A stretch of 64,000 bases of DNA from JALEFZ01 sp039817415. GTDB taxonomy: Bacteria > Bacteroidota > Bacteroidia > J057. This document shows, piece by piece, positions 50,959-60,311 of this stretch; within the stretch, counting starts at the first letter, position 1; the number at the start of each line of letters is the position of its first letter. The stretch spans positions 62,001 through 126,000 of the forward strand of contig JBCBVV010000009.1 of NCBI GenBank assembly GCA_039817415.1. Reading direction: 5' to 3'. The notes under the pieces are model-generated. The model was given only the letters and a program-made list of their open reading frames with translations. It searched no databases and was not told the DNA's origin. Position numbers and translations under genes: made by a program.

Positions 50959-53523
50959 ATGAAAAGATATGTACTCACGATAATATGTTTGTTGGTTACA
51001 TCCCTGCTATTTGGGCAGTTTCCTTATGACTTGTCCTACTACCTAGGTGAATTTGAGGTTGAGAACAAAGATATTCCTAGTCCAAAGGAAGTACTTCGGC
51101 ATGAAGTAGGGGAGTGGCATGTGAGCCATGACAAGCTCGTTCAATATATGCATGTTCTTGCCGATGCATCTGACAGGGTTAAGCTAATCAGCATGGGAGG
51201 TTCGCACGAAAATAGAGAGCAGGTATTGCTCGTCATAACCTCCGCCGAAAATCATGAACGCTTGGAGGAACTACGCCTAGAGCATATCAAACTGGCAGAT
51301 GCGGAAGTATCAGATGATTTGGATACAGAGAAGATGCCCATTGTCATTTGGCAAGGATTTTCGATCCATGGAAATGAACCAAGTGGAGGAAATGCTGCCC
51401 TTGCTCTTGCCTACTACTATGCAGTTGCTGGAGGAGATGAATTCAAAGAAAAATTGAACAATGCCATTATCCTATTGGATCCTGTATTCAATCCTGATGG
51501 ATTTACTCGTTTTGCCTCATGGGCAAATGCAGCTCGATCCAAAAACCTAGTGACTGATCCTTCTAACCGAGAGCAAAATGAAGTATGGCCTGGTGGGCGA
51601 ACCAATCATTACTGGTTTGATCTGAATAGGGACTGGTTACCTCTTCAACAACCTGAATCTCGCAATAGGATTGTACAATTCCACCGTTGGAAACCCAATA
51701 TCCTGACAGATCACCACGAAATGGGTACGAATAGAACTTTCTTTTTTCAGCCAGGTATTCCTTCTCGTAACAATCCCAATACTCCTGCCAAGAACTTCGA
51801 GTTGACCAGTAGGATTGGTACCTACCATGCGAAGGCATTGGATGAAATAGGCTCAATGTACTATTCGAAAGAAAGCTATGACGATTTTTACTATGGAAAA
51901 GGCTCAACTTTCCCTGATATACATGGTGCCATAGGCATTCTCTTCGAACAAGCGAGTTCACGGGGCCATGCACAAGACAGTGAAAATGGGGTATTAACCT
52001 TTCCATTTACTATCCGAAATCAGACCAGAACGGGTTTGTCTACTTTTGAAGCAGGCCTAGGCCTCAGAAAAGAATTGTTGGATTATCAGAGAGAGTTTTA
52101 TAAAAATGCGATTGAGGAGGGGAGAGATGCTGATTCCAAAGGGATACTTATAGGCAATGAATGGGATAGAGACCGCACACTGGCTTTGATGGACATCATG
52201 ACCAGACATGGAATCATGGTTAAGGGATTGAGTGAGGATATTGACATCAATGGGCAAAAATTCCCAGCTAGATCAAGCTTCATCATTCCCTTTGACCAAT
52301 CTCAATATCGCTTGGTCAAGATCATGACTGAGACGTCAACCAGTTTTCAGGATAGTCTTTTTTACGATGTGTCATCCTGGACCTTACCCATGGCATTTAA
52401 CATGAATACTGCAGCGGTAGATGCCGGAATGATGAAGGAGGCCAGCGATACGACTCCGATTGACAAAGTCTATGAGGCTCCTGAATTGGCTAGAAGTGAT
52501 TATGGATATGCCCTAGATTGGGGGGAGTATTATGCGCCTTCTGCCTTGCAATGGCTTCACGATCAGGGAATTTTGACCAAGGTATCAACGACCTCTTTTT
52601 TGGCAGAAGGAAAAGTATTTTATCCCGGAACTATCTTGGTTATGGTTCAACATCAACGAGAGATGGAGTCCAATGATGTCTACAAATTGTTGAAAGGACT
52701 GCAAGCCAAGACCAAACAAAGGGTTTATGCTTTACCAACAGGAAATACAGAAGGAGTAAACCTCGGTAGTCCAAAGATTGCAACCGTAAAACCTGCCAGG
52801 GTAGCCATGTTAGTGGAAGGAGGGGTGAGAAGCTATGATGCGGGAGAAGTGTGGCATTTGCTAGACAACAGATATGGGGTTCGTTTGAGCCAAATTCCCT
52901 TCAGACTATTCCCACGTGTCGATCTCTCTAAATATGAGACCCTGATTATGGTAGATGGTTCCTACTCGACTTTGTCAAAGTCCTCCATTGATAAGCTTAA
53001 AAGATGGATCAGGAATGGCGGTAATATCATTGCTTGCAAACGAGCCAATGATTGGCTGCTCAGCCAGGGGATCATCAAGTTGAGTTTGGATAAGTTTGAG
53101 GCTGATACCCTAGGCCGTGAGGATTATGAGGATTTGACGAATATCACAGGTGCGCAAGTTACTGGTGGAGCCATCTTTATGGGAGATTTAGACAATACCC
53201 ATCCTTTGGGATTTGGGTATGCCAATAGGGATGTCCCTATTTTTGTCAATACCAACACCTACTTTAAGCAACCTCCTAATCCATATGCTTTTCCCCTAAA
53301 ATTTTCGGAAGAGCCCTTGTTAAGCGGATATATTTCTGAAGAAAACCTAGGGAGGATGAGTGATAAAGCTGCTATTGTTGTCTCTCGTTACGGAAGCGGA
53401 AGGATCATGTCATTTTCCTTTAACCCTAATTTTAGGGCCTTCTGGTATGGAACCAATCGCATGTTTATCAATGCCTTATTCTTTGGTGACCTCATTAGCA
53501 GTTCGGCCACTTTAGGTGAATAG
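50959..53523 (+). CDS. Secreted M14-family zinc carboxypeptidase-like protein
   Basis: From the ATG at 50959 (MKRYVLTIICLL) the protein has 854 residues with a signal peptide ending FGQF. The open frame extends to 50764 but without a signal, and overlaps rlmI. M14 features are HGNEPSG (His137, Glu140), DLNRDW (Asn223, Arg224), DHHEMG (third zinc ligand His252/253) and GILFEQASSRGH (catalytic Glu). The catalytic domain covers about residues 30-380. The 470-residue C-terminal part has a glutamine amidotransferase-like fold (MLVEGGVRSYDAGEVWHLLD, VDGSYSTLS). Substrate peptides are unknown, and it probably acts in the periplasm or outside. Confidence 0.92.
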   Translation: MKRYVLTIICLLVTSLLFGQFPYDLSYYLGEFEVENKDIPSPKEVLRHEVGEWHVSHDKLVQYMHVLADASDRVKLISMGGSHENREQVLLVITSAENHERLEELRLEHIKLADAEVSDDLDTEKMPIVIWQGFSIHGNEPSGGNAALALAYYYAVAGGDEFKEKLNNAIILLDPVFNPDGFTRFASWANAARSKNLVTDPSNREQNEVWPGGRTNHYWFDLNRDWLPLQQPESRNRIVQFHRWKPNILTDHHEMGTNRTFFFQPGIPSRNNPNTPAKNFELTSRIGTYHAKALDEIGSMYYSKESYDDFYYGKGSTFPDIHGAIGILFEQASSRGHAQDSENGVLTFPFTIRNQTRTGLSTFEAGLGLRKELLDYQREFYKNAIEEGRDADSKGILIGNEWDRDRTLALMDIMTRHGIMVKGLSEDIDINGQKFPARSSFIIPFDQSQYRLVKIMTETSTSFQDSLFYDVSSWTLPMAFNMNTAAVDAGMMKEASDTTPIDKVYEAPELARSDYGYALDWGEYYAPSALQWLHDQGILTKVSTTSFLAEGKVFYPGTILVMVQHQREMESNDVYKLLKGLQAKTKQRVYALPTGNTEGVNLGSPKIATVKPARVAMLVEGGVRSYDAGEVWHLLDNRYGVRLSQIPFRLFPRVDLSKYETLIMVDGSYSTLSKSSIDKLKRWIRNGGNIIACKRANDWLLSQGIIKLSLDKFEADTLGREDYEDLTNITGAQVTGGAIFMGDLDNTHPLGFGYANRDVPIFVNTNTYFKQPPNPYAFPLKFSEEPLLSGYISEENLGRMSDKAAIVVSRYGSGRIMSFSFNPNFRAFWYGTNRMFINALFFGDLISSSATLGE

Positions 53524-53550
53524 GTAAGCTCCCATATTGCTTGACTTAAC

Positions 53551-53589
53551 AAATCCCCTTGGCTTACTTCATGCAGGCCAAGGGGATTT
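53551..53589. terminator. Long hairpin between converging M14 and flippase genes
   Basis: A 13-bp perfect stem (aaatccccttggc / gccaaggggattt) with a 13-base loop. T residues after it are few, so termination may be partly Rho-dependent, but the position between two convergent stop codons supports a shared terminator. Confidence 0.65.
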
Positions 53590-53613
53590 CCTATATATGG
53601 AAAAGATTGAATT

Positions 53614-55014
53614 TTATTCGTTCCAAATTCCTTTTGCAGTACCATTCATGATTTTTCTGTATTGAATAGGGCGAATAACGACATCTATTCCGATACTGAT
53701 CATAGTGGCTACAACAATTCCTGATAGGCCCCATCCCAAATATCCACCAAGGAAAATACTTAAGGGAATATTGGCAATCATGGCAAAATAGGCCGACCAA
53801 AGTTGGAGTTTTACTTTCCCAACCCCATTGACAAAGGCAACAAAAATGCTGTTTAGGTTAAGAATAATTTGGAACAGCCCCATACAAATGACTAGGTCAA
53901 TTGTGATGACTGCCTTTCCCTTGGTCCAAATCTCAATAAATGGAATAGCGACAAACATCAAGAGGATAATACCTAGACTAAATAGTGCCCAGATTTGAAT
54001 GGAGCGCTTGATTGTATTTCTAATCCATTTGAGATCTCCTTTGGTGTAGGCATCTGTAAAAGCGGACCAAAGTGTATTGGTTATCGTGGCGAAAGCAAAG
54101 GTCGGAGCCCTGAATAGCCTTTGGGTAACCATATAATTGAATGCCTCCTCTGGACCAAACAACTGTGTGGCAATTAGGCCATCTGTGGTAAACAAAATGA
54201 TAGACCCAATCTGTAAAAGGAAAAACTTTCCTCCTAAGCTAACAAGGGATTGTAGGTGTTCCCTTCTGAAAAATTCTCTGGTAGGCGCATATTTCGCGTA
54301 CTTACCTGAATAGAGCACAACTGATACTGATCCTAAAACCAATATAGGGGTTATGCTCATCACTAAGCTGAGCTTAACCAGATCTCCTTCCATAAAGTAG
54401 GTCATAACCGCAATAGCAGATATGGCGATCAGGTTAATAAAAAATTTAAACCCCTTGGTCCAACCTGGTTGCTGGTCGGCAATCAATAATTTGCTAATGA
54501 GCTGTATCACAAACCGTATACAGAAGAAGCCCATTACGATGAAAACCGCAGCACTTAGCTCAGCTTCGGGAAGGTCAGAATTGAATACGACTTGCCAGGG
54601 AACAATTGGAATGATAATGCAGAGTATAATGAAAAAGACTCCCATGATGATGCCTAGTCCTACATAAGTAGTACTGACATAAATACGAGCCATTTCTGTA
54701 TCACCTTTTGCTTTTGACTCGGCAAACTTATTTCGCATCCCATTACCCAGTCCTATATCCAAAAAGTTGAAATAGGCAATGAAACTGCTGAGTACCATCC
54801 AAACACCATGTGCGGCGGTATTGTCGTCCAGGAATGTGAGCGTGACGGGTACCATCACAAATCCCAGTAGGATGCTCGCAACCTGAAAAAACAAAGAAAG
54901 GAGAATATGTTTTTTAGCCTTTACACTTCTGGAATTTCCTTTGTTTAAAAGGCCCAAAATTTTCTGTACCAAAGAATGAATATTATGAGGAGCACTTTGG
55001 CAGTAAGCCACCAA
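53614..55014 (-). CDS. Wzx/MATE-like polysaccharide flippase
   Basis: A 466-residue membrane protein with about 12-14 helices, from the oligosaccharidyl-lipid flippase group. The start LLSLFFQVASILLGFVMVPVTL and LDIGLGNGMRNKFAES are typical of Wzx-type exporters, as is GWGLSGIVVATMI. It would flip polyprenyl-linked sugar repeat units across the inner membrane. The first codon used here is GTG at 55014; a downstream start is possible since the first 30 residues are not hydrophobic. Its neighbours downstream (55.3-63 kb) also concern surface carbohydrate. Confidence 0.85.
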   Translation of the reverse strand: MVAYCQSAPHNIHSLVQKILGLLNKGNSRSVKAKKHILLSLFFQVASILLGFVMVPVTLTFLDDNTAAHGVWMVLSSFIAYFNFLDIGLGNGMRNKFAESKAKGDTEMARIYVSTTYVGLGIIMGVFFIILCIIIPIVPWQVVFNSDLPEAELSAAVFIVMGFFCIRFVIQLISKLLIADQQPGWTKGFKFFINLIAISAIAVMTYFMEGDLVKLSLVMSITPILVLGSVSVVLYSGKYAKYAPTREFFRREHLQSLVSLGGKFFLLQIGSIILFTTDGLIATQLFGPEEAFNYMVTQRLFRAPTFAFATITNTLWSAFTDAYTKGDLKWIRNTIKRSIQIWALFSLGIILLMFVAIPFIEIWTKGKAVITIDLVICMGLFQIILNLNSIFVAFVNGVGKVKLQLWSAYFAMIANIPLSIFLGGYLGWGLSGIVVATMISIGIDVVIRPIQYRKIMNGTAKGIWNE

Positions 55015-55353
55015 AGGGACATCGGGTTATTTCAAGCAAAGTTTGTAAAAATTGACTAAGATTTATCAGAACCAATTTTAATGGATGATATTTAAGTGCA
55101 AGCAGCCATATCAGCCCTTTGGTTGACTCTTCTAAGTTATCTAATAATACTTCTGCCTTTATTCTTTTTTCCTAATTATTCTTTCAATCTTCCAATGCCT
55201 TGAGTAGAGCAGGAACGTCCCCACCAGTAAAATGGCAGAATACTTGCTTGGTAAACTTGATCAACGACGTCACAGTGGCAGTTTGATGGCTTCTCACCAG
55301 TGATACACAAGCTTCTCTCAGTTCCTTTCCTTTGACTCACCTATAATCATCTC
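55015..55353. other. Intergenic region with a possible coding remnant
   Basis: A 339-base region between the divergent flippase and lectin/lyase-like lipoprotein genes. It must hold both promoters. A 50-codon open stretch without start codon lies at 55184-55336 on the minus strand (listed as a remnant). Nothing else is recognised. Confidence 0.35.
55184..55336 (-). pseudogene. Possible C-terminal remnant of an unknown gene
   Basis: Fifty codons in frame, opened by a stop (TGA just before 55336) and closed by TGA at 55184-55186. The translation looks protein-like (KGKELREACVSLVRSHQ, then IKFTKQVFCHFTGGDVPALLKALED), with a helix and a C-terminal acidic end, and lacks a good start. It resembles the tail of a decayed gene upstream of the flippase. 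I do not recognise the family and coincidence is possible. Confidence 0.3.
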
Positions 55354-56652
55354 ATGAATACTTTTGAATCCCTTTTGAGGCAGTTATTGATGGCTTCAAT
55401 TCTTATTAGTCTATTAGTCCTGATCGGAAGTTGTAACCTTCTTGGAGGAAAAAAGAAGAAGAACGCTAAGCAGCCGATGAAGGAAATTTACCATCGAGTA
55501 AAAATAGATTGGAATACAGAAAGTCAGGGGCTCCCATTTATCAAACTTGGAGGATTCGCTGCCCCTTATGGAACAGATCCTATGGCCTATAATCCGTTGA
55601 ATTTTTCTAACCCAAAGCAAACTGCCGGAGGCTTTGTGGAAACTGGGAAGGATAATTACGTCGGGGGCTATCTTCGTACGGGTGTTGACTTTAAAAAACT
55701 AGCGGCTAAGGCTGAGAATCGTGCTTATAGACTTCAGTCTGGAGCCAGATTAGGGAGGTTTACTCCAACATTTCCCCCTAGAGGAAACAAATTTCCCTAT
55801 AAAGGTCCCAATATATACCAACATAACGATTCACTTCCCGAAACGGCTCAAGCTCACCAATACCCAACTTATTGGGTTACCCCTAAGGGATATACAAGAT
55901 TATTGAGGTTCTCAATCCGTGTTCCCGAGGAGAATTGGGATGATCTGCAAAAATGGCCGTCTTATAATGCAGGGATGGATAAGGTAGTTACCATTCAGGT
56001 CCTTCAAAATCGATTAGGGTATAACGTATCTGGTATTCAGGCCAAAGAAGGAGATAAAGGTACTTTTGATGACCTTACGGGTATTCCTGGGAGAGGCAAT
56101 ATTCCTATTCAAATGAAATTAAGAGGGGATGAGTTATTTGTCATTAACGAATTTAGTGACAAGAAGTATGTCTCCCCAAATACTAAAAAGGAAGGGCTTT
56201 CAGGAAAATGGAGAGGAGTTTATGTGGCAGATGTACCCGAAAAAGGACAATGGCTAGATATTCTGATGTATATGCGTCCTTCAGATGAGGAAGATGGACG
56301 TTGCACCGTGCTTTACAGAAAGGAAGGTGAAACAAAATTTAAGGTGGTAGATGATTATAAAGGATTGTGGGGCAATAATGTAAACTTTAAATATCTGGAT
56401 ACGCCTGATTTGCCACCGGAGGCAGCATGCGCTGCAGGCATAGAATCGTTTGGACTTTACGGCTCCACAAGACTAACGGCTAGACAAGCTGAAAAATGGT
56501 TAAGCCGAGACATTTTACAAATTGCTGTCGATCATTCAGAAATGGAGTCGCATCAATGCCCTAATAGTGGACCTGATTACGTCAGCTTGGAAGCTTTTGT
56601 AGAGGATGCAGAGAAGTTTTGGCGTAGTGAAACTACCTTGAAGGGTGAATAA
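55354..56652 (+). CDS. Surface lipoprotein with lectin/polysaccharide-lyase-like domain
   Basis: A 432-residue lipoprotein: signal with LVLIGSC lipobox (Cys27), then a lysine-rich tract (KKKKNAKQ). The remaining 380 residues are one beta-rich domain, closely similar to the N-terminal half of the next gene: IKLGGFAAPYGTDPMAYN, YVGGYLRTGVDF, GRFTPTFPPRGN, NQHQYPTYW-like HQYPTYWVTPKGYTRL, WRGVYVADVP, WGNNVN, FGLYGS and AVDHSEMESHQCPNSGPDY. The strand pattern is like a concanavalin-type lectin or polysaccharide lyase, but no catalytic site is certain. It probably faces the surface or periplasm. Confidence 0.6.
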   Translation: MNTFESLLRQLLMASILISLLVLIGSCNLLGGKKKKNAKQPMKEIYHRVKIDWNTESQGLPFIKLGGFAAPYGTDPMAYNPLNFSNPKQTAGGFVETGKDNYVGGYLRTGVDFKKLAAKAENRAYRLQSGARLGRFTPTFPPRGNKFPYKGPNIYQHNDSLPETAQAHQYPTYWVTPKGYTRLLRFSIRVPEENWDDLQKWPSYNAGMDKVVTIQVLQNRLGYNVSGIQAKEGDKGTFDDLTGIPGRGNIPIQMKLRGDELFVINEFSDKKYVSPNTKKEGLSGKWRGVYVADVPEKGQWLDILMYMRPSDEEDGRCTVLYRKEGETKFKVVDDYKGLWGNNVNFKYLDTPDLPPEAACAAGIESFGLYGSTRLTARQAEKWLSRDILQIAVDHSEMESHQCPNSGPDYVSLEAFVEDAEKFWRSETTLKGE

Positions 56653-57279
56653 GCTAAGATATGTAAGGTTTTGGATGGGTATTTTTGACCATTTGCGCAA
56701 TTAGTGCACTCGGTATTATTCAGTCTTCGTAATAAATTCTTCGAAAATTTGATGTATTCCGATGCTTCGAAGATAATTTTTAATGAAATCATCGAATTGT
56801 AACATTCATGTTTTACCATTCATGCTAAGAAAAAAGGGTAAATCTTTAATCCTTACTTATTCCATTACCTGTAATTTCCTTCGTAATTGGTTCTCATTTA
56901 GGTTTTTTTAGGTCAAAAAATTCTCATTTTGAGAAAAGTAGATTCAAAACCCTCCCAATTTTATTCCACTATAATTGATAGAACTGTTATGAACCCCCCT
57001 TTTTATTGAAGAATCAGTTAGTATTTATATATAAACTGATCTTTTTTCTAACATTTAATGTTGGACCATCAGGGATTGGCAGGGGAATTGCTGAATTGTG
57101 ATTGAAAAAGGAAAAAGCTTACGTAAAGTTTAATCCTCTTTGCAAATTGTTATTACAATCGTGTTATATTTGAAATGTAATTTTGCATATTGATATAAAT
57201 TCTTGGGGTTAATTATCATTTAGGTGAATTTTCCATGCTGGAAACTAGGAAAGTTCACGTTATTTAAGGTAGGTTTAAC
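56653..57279. other. AT-rich leader region before the large T9SS protein
   Basis: A 627-base region with no credible gene; minus-strand frames are short and unlikely. The DNA is very AT-rich, with several T tracts and the string ttttttagg. A promoter-like element (57139-57172) lies 108 bases before the next start, implying a leader of about 100 bases. The rest may be a 3' tail of the lipoprotein transcript. Confidence 0.4.
57139..57172 (+). promoter_or_regulatory. Putative Bacteroidota promoter of the 890-residue T9SS protein
   Basis: TTTG at 57139-57142 and TATATTTG at 57165-57172 match the -33 (TTTG) and -7 (TAnnTTTG) elements, with a 22-base spacer, slightly longer than the usual 19-21. 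The start codon is at 57280, so the leader is about 100 bases. Confidence 0.45.
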
Positions 57280-59952
57280 ATGAAAATTATTACTCTCACC
57301 AAGTGGCGTACTCTTGCGTCCTTACCCTTGCTTTTATTAGCACTATCTAGCTTTGCTCAAAACAATCCCATCCCATATATCCATATGGGAGGCTTTACCG
57401 CCCCACTGGGAACTCACCCGATGTCTTACAACAAACTCAATTTATCTGATCCTACCCAAACCGGTGGAGGGTTTAACTACTCTGACACCGATAGTTATGT
57501 GGGAGGATACATGCGTACAGGAGTTGACTTTAATGACTTGGCTTCTAACTCTCGAAACAGAGCTTATCGTCTCCAGACTAAACCATATTTAGGACGCTTC
57601 ACACCTTCTTTCCCTCCAAGAGGAAATAGAATGACATTTAAAGGTCCTAATATATTCCAACACAATGATTCCTTAGTAGAAACGACACAAGCACACCAGT
57701 ATCCTAGCTATTGGGTAACTCCCAAAGGATATACGCGTCTTGTTCGTTTTTCTATTCGTGTTCCTCGTGAATACTACAATGATCTACAAAATTGGCCAGC
57801 CTACAATGCAGGTATGGACAACGTAGTCACTATTCAGGTTTTCCAAAACAGATTGGGTTACAATGTATCTGGTATTCAGGCAGCCAATGGTGATGTGGGT
57901 ACTTTTGACGCGATCACTGGCAAGCCTGGAATGGGAAATATTCCTATTCAGATGAAGCTTAGAGGAGATGAGTTCTTCTTTATCAACGAGTTCAGCAACA
58001 AAATGTACGTCTCTCCTAATACTGAAGAGGAAGGATTGTCAAGAAAGTGGAAAGGTGTCTATGTAGACGACGTTCCCGCTAATGGAGAATGGATGGATAT
58101 TCTTTTGTACATGCGCCCTTCTGATGGAGCTGACGGAAGATGTGCGATTTACTACAGAAAAGAAGGAGATTCTAAATTTACACTAGTAGATGATTATCAA
58201 GGACCTTGGGGTAATAATGTAAACCCTAAGTATCTAGGAACACCTGAGCTTCCACAATCAGCTGCTATCGCTGCAGGACAAGAGTCATTCGGACTTTATG
58301 GTTCTGTAAGATTGACTGCCGCTCAGGCTCCAAAATGGCTGAGTCGTGGGATTAGAAAAATTGCTGTGGATCACTCAGAAATGGAATCTCATCAGTGTCC
58401 TAACTCTGGACCAGATTATATTAGCCTCGAAGATTTCGTATCAGATGCTGAACAGTATTGGAGATCAAGTAATAGCCCCGCACCAACGCCTAACCAGAGG
58501 CCTGTAGCAAGCTTTAGTCATACTTCCTCTTCTTCAACTGCACCAGCTACAGTAGAATTTAATGCCTCTTCCTCTGAAGATCCAGATGGATCAATTGCTT
58601 CATATTCATGGGATTTTGGGGATGGAAGTACAGGTAGCGGAAGAACTACTGACCATTCTTATGCCTTAGCAGGTACTTACACTGTGAGCCTAACTGTAAA
58701 AGATAATGATGGGGCAAGTAGGTCTACAACAAAAAATATCACCTTAGATGAGGAAGTGCCTCCTCCCCCTGCTCCTTCAAATGTACCTTGTACGTTGCCT
58801 AATGACATGCTAAGTCAAGATATTGGTAGCATCGCTGTTGAGGGTTCTTCTTGCGAGAATAATGGAGTTTATACCATTAATGCATATGGTGGTGATATTT
58901 GGGGCCAAAGAGATGAGTTCCGATATACCTATATGACAATGGAAGGAGATGGCGAAATCATTGTTAGGGTAACTGGATTTGATAATACTGTCAGTTCTGG
59001 GAAAGTAGGCGTCATGATGAGAGAACGCCTTACGGCCGGATCAAAGCACGTTCATTTGAAAATTAACTCAAGTAAAAGAGTTAAGAATGTTCAGTATAGA
59101 ACTTCAAACGGGGGAAATACCTTGAATGGAGTCAAGTATGAAAAGAACCTTGATTATCCTGCTTGGATGAAGCTTGTTAGAACAGGAAATATTTTCACAT
59201 CTTATTTCTCGGAAGATGGAAATGATTGGGACCTCGTTCAAGAGCTAAATATCAATATGCTTCCGAATTTCTATGTTGGAATTACTACAAGTAATTTTGG
59301 TCAAGAAGGTGGTTCTATAGCAACCTTTGACAACCTTACTATAACCGATTTACCTGACCCAATCGTAGATATTGAGCCTGATTTTGTAGAATTTGAGTAC
59401 GTAAGAGGGGTTGCCCGTCCGCATATGCTCAGAAATATGATCCGCTGGAGAACTAACAATGAGAAGAATACAAGTCATTTCATTGTGGAGCGTTCTACTG
59501 ATGGTGTTCTTTACTATGATATGGCGCTTATTCCACGCAAACGTAACACCAATAACAATTACGTTGCGCCAGATTACACTCCATTAAATGGTAAATTATA
59601 CTATAGGATTAAGGCGGTAAGCGAGGATAATCAAACAATTACCTCAAACGTGATCACGGTTACGTATTCAGGCTTGGAAGCAGAGCAGGTTAAGGTGGTA
59701 CCGAATCCAATAACGACTGGAAATGATACACGCCTACAACTAAATTTACCTGGCGCTACATGGATTGATGCGACCATCATTGATGGTGAAGGCAAGGCTA
59801 TATCAACTCGTAGGTATAATTTGGATGCTAATGGCTCCCTAGATGAGTGGCTTTACGTATCTAACCTGAGACCTGGTGTTTATAGTGTCCTCCTCTCGAA
59901 TAAAAAATTCCTAAGACACTCCTTTAGTAGAATCTTTGTTATCACTCGATAA
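57280..59952 (+). CDS. T9SS-secreted protein with lectin/lyase-like, PKD and sorting domains
   Basis: An 890-residue modular surface protein. Signal peptide (LLLLALSSFAQ). Residues about 30-400 repeat the lipoprotein encoded upstream (GGFTAPLGTHPMSYN, HQYPSYWVTPKGYTRL, WKGVYVDDVP, GPWGNN, FGLYGS, HSEMESHQCPNSGPDY). A PKD domain follows at about 410-490 (SFSHTSSSSTAPATVEF, WDFGDGS). Next come a DUF1349/laminin-like domain (about 505-690, RVTGFDNTVSSGKVGVMMRE), an Fn3-like part (HFIVERSTDGVLYYD) and a type-A T9SS tail (VVPNPITTGND ... RPGVYSVLLSNKK). It is probably a secreted glycan-binding or -degrading protein. Confidence 0.78.
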   Translation: MKIITLTKWRTLASLPLLLLALSSFAQNNPIPYIHMGGFTAPLGTHPMSYNKLNLSDPTQTGGGFNYSDTDSYVGGYMRTGVDFNDLASNSRNRAYRLQTKPYLGRFTPSFPPRGNRMTFKGPNIFQHNDSLVETTQAHQYPSYWVTPKGYTRLVRFSIRVPREYYNDLQNWPAYNAGMDNVVTIQVFQNRLGYNVSGIQAANGDVGTFDAITGKPGMGNIPIQMKLRGDEFFFINEFSNKMYVSPNTEEEGLSRKWKGVYVDDVPANGEWMDILLYMRPSDGADGRCAIYYRKEGDSKFTLVDDYQGPWGNNVNPKYLGTPELPQSAAIAAGQESFGLYGSVRLTAAQAPKWLSRGIRKIAVDHSEMESHQCPNSGPDYISLEDFVSDAEQYWRSSNSPAPTPNQRPVASFSHTSSSSTAPATVEFNASSSEDPDGSIASYSWDFGDGSTGSGRTTDHSYALAGTYTVSLTVKDNDGASRSTTKNITLDEEVPPPPAPSNVPCTLPNDMLSQDIGSIAVEGSSCENNGVYTINAYGGDIWGQRDEFRYTYMTMEGDGEIIVRVTGFDNTVSSGKVGVMMRERLTAGSKHVHLKINSSKRVKNVQYRTSNGGNTLNGVKYEKNLDYPAWMKLVRTGNIFTSYFSEDGNDWDLVQELNINMLPNFYVGITTSNFGQEGGSIATFDNLTITDLPDPIVDIEPDFVEFEYVRGVARPHMLRNMIRWRTNNEKNTSHFIVERSTDGVLYYDMALIPRKRNTNNNYVAPDYTPLNGKLYYRIKAVSEDNQTITSNVITVTYSGLEAEQVKVVPNPITTGNDTRLQLNLPGATWIDATIIDGEGKAISTRRYNLDANGSLDEWLYVSNLRPGVYSVLLSNKKFLRHSFSRIFVITR

Positions 59953-59976
59953 TGAAATAACATACAAACCTTTAGA

Positions 59977-60007
59977 ATGGGCGCTCAGTTTGGGCGTCCA
60001 TTTTTTT
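59977..60007 (+). terminator. Rho-independent terminator of the T9SS protein gene
   Basis: An 8-pair stem (atgggcgc / gcgtccat with one G-U pair) with a 9-base loop, then seven T residues, 25 bases after the stop codon. Confidence 0.85.
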
Positions 60008-60113
60008 ATGCTCTGTTGGTAAGCAACACGTAAGGCAAAACTTATTTGTGAATAAACACTCTGGTAGAGAGGTCTTTGAGTTTAATCAGGATGGTAGTTT
60101 GGGAGGAAATGAC

Positions 60114-60139
60114 AGCGCCTCAGCTGGAAATGAGGCGCT
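60114..60139. other. Perfect 9-bp hairpin of unknown role
   Basis: agcgcctca and tgaggcgct form a perfect GC-rich 9-bp stem around an 8-base loop. There is no T tract on either side, and it lies between a terminator and the convergent membrane protein gene. It may belong to a small RNA or a protein-binding site. Confidence 0.5.
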
Positions 60140-60311
60140 ATCTAAGGTGTATCTTATCTTAAAACTGGTAGGTTTTATTATTAACAATATAAAAGTACAG
60201 TTATTTTCTTATTTGAAATTGTATTTATCCATGTTCTGGATTATTGTTTGTGTGAATGACATCAAATGCTGTTTAAACGGTTTGATCAAAAACACAGACA
60301 ATTGAATCATA

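Larger units (their letters stand above)
59953..60311. other. Intergenic region holding a terminator and an unexplained hairpin
   Basis: A 359-base region between converging genes. It contains the terminator of the large T9SS gene (listed) and a separate perfect hairpin without a T tract at 60114-60139 (listed). A GTG-started frame of 85 codons (60048-60305) overlaps this hairpin and looks random. No other RNA was recognised. Confidence 0.4.

Noticed and set aside
60048..60305. 85-codon GTG-started frame
   Set aside because: It overlaps a perfect hairpin, has low-complexity hydrophobic content and begins right after a terminator; no family traits.
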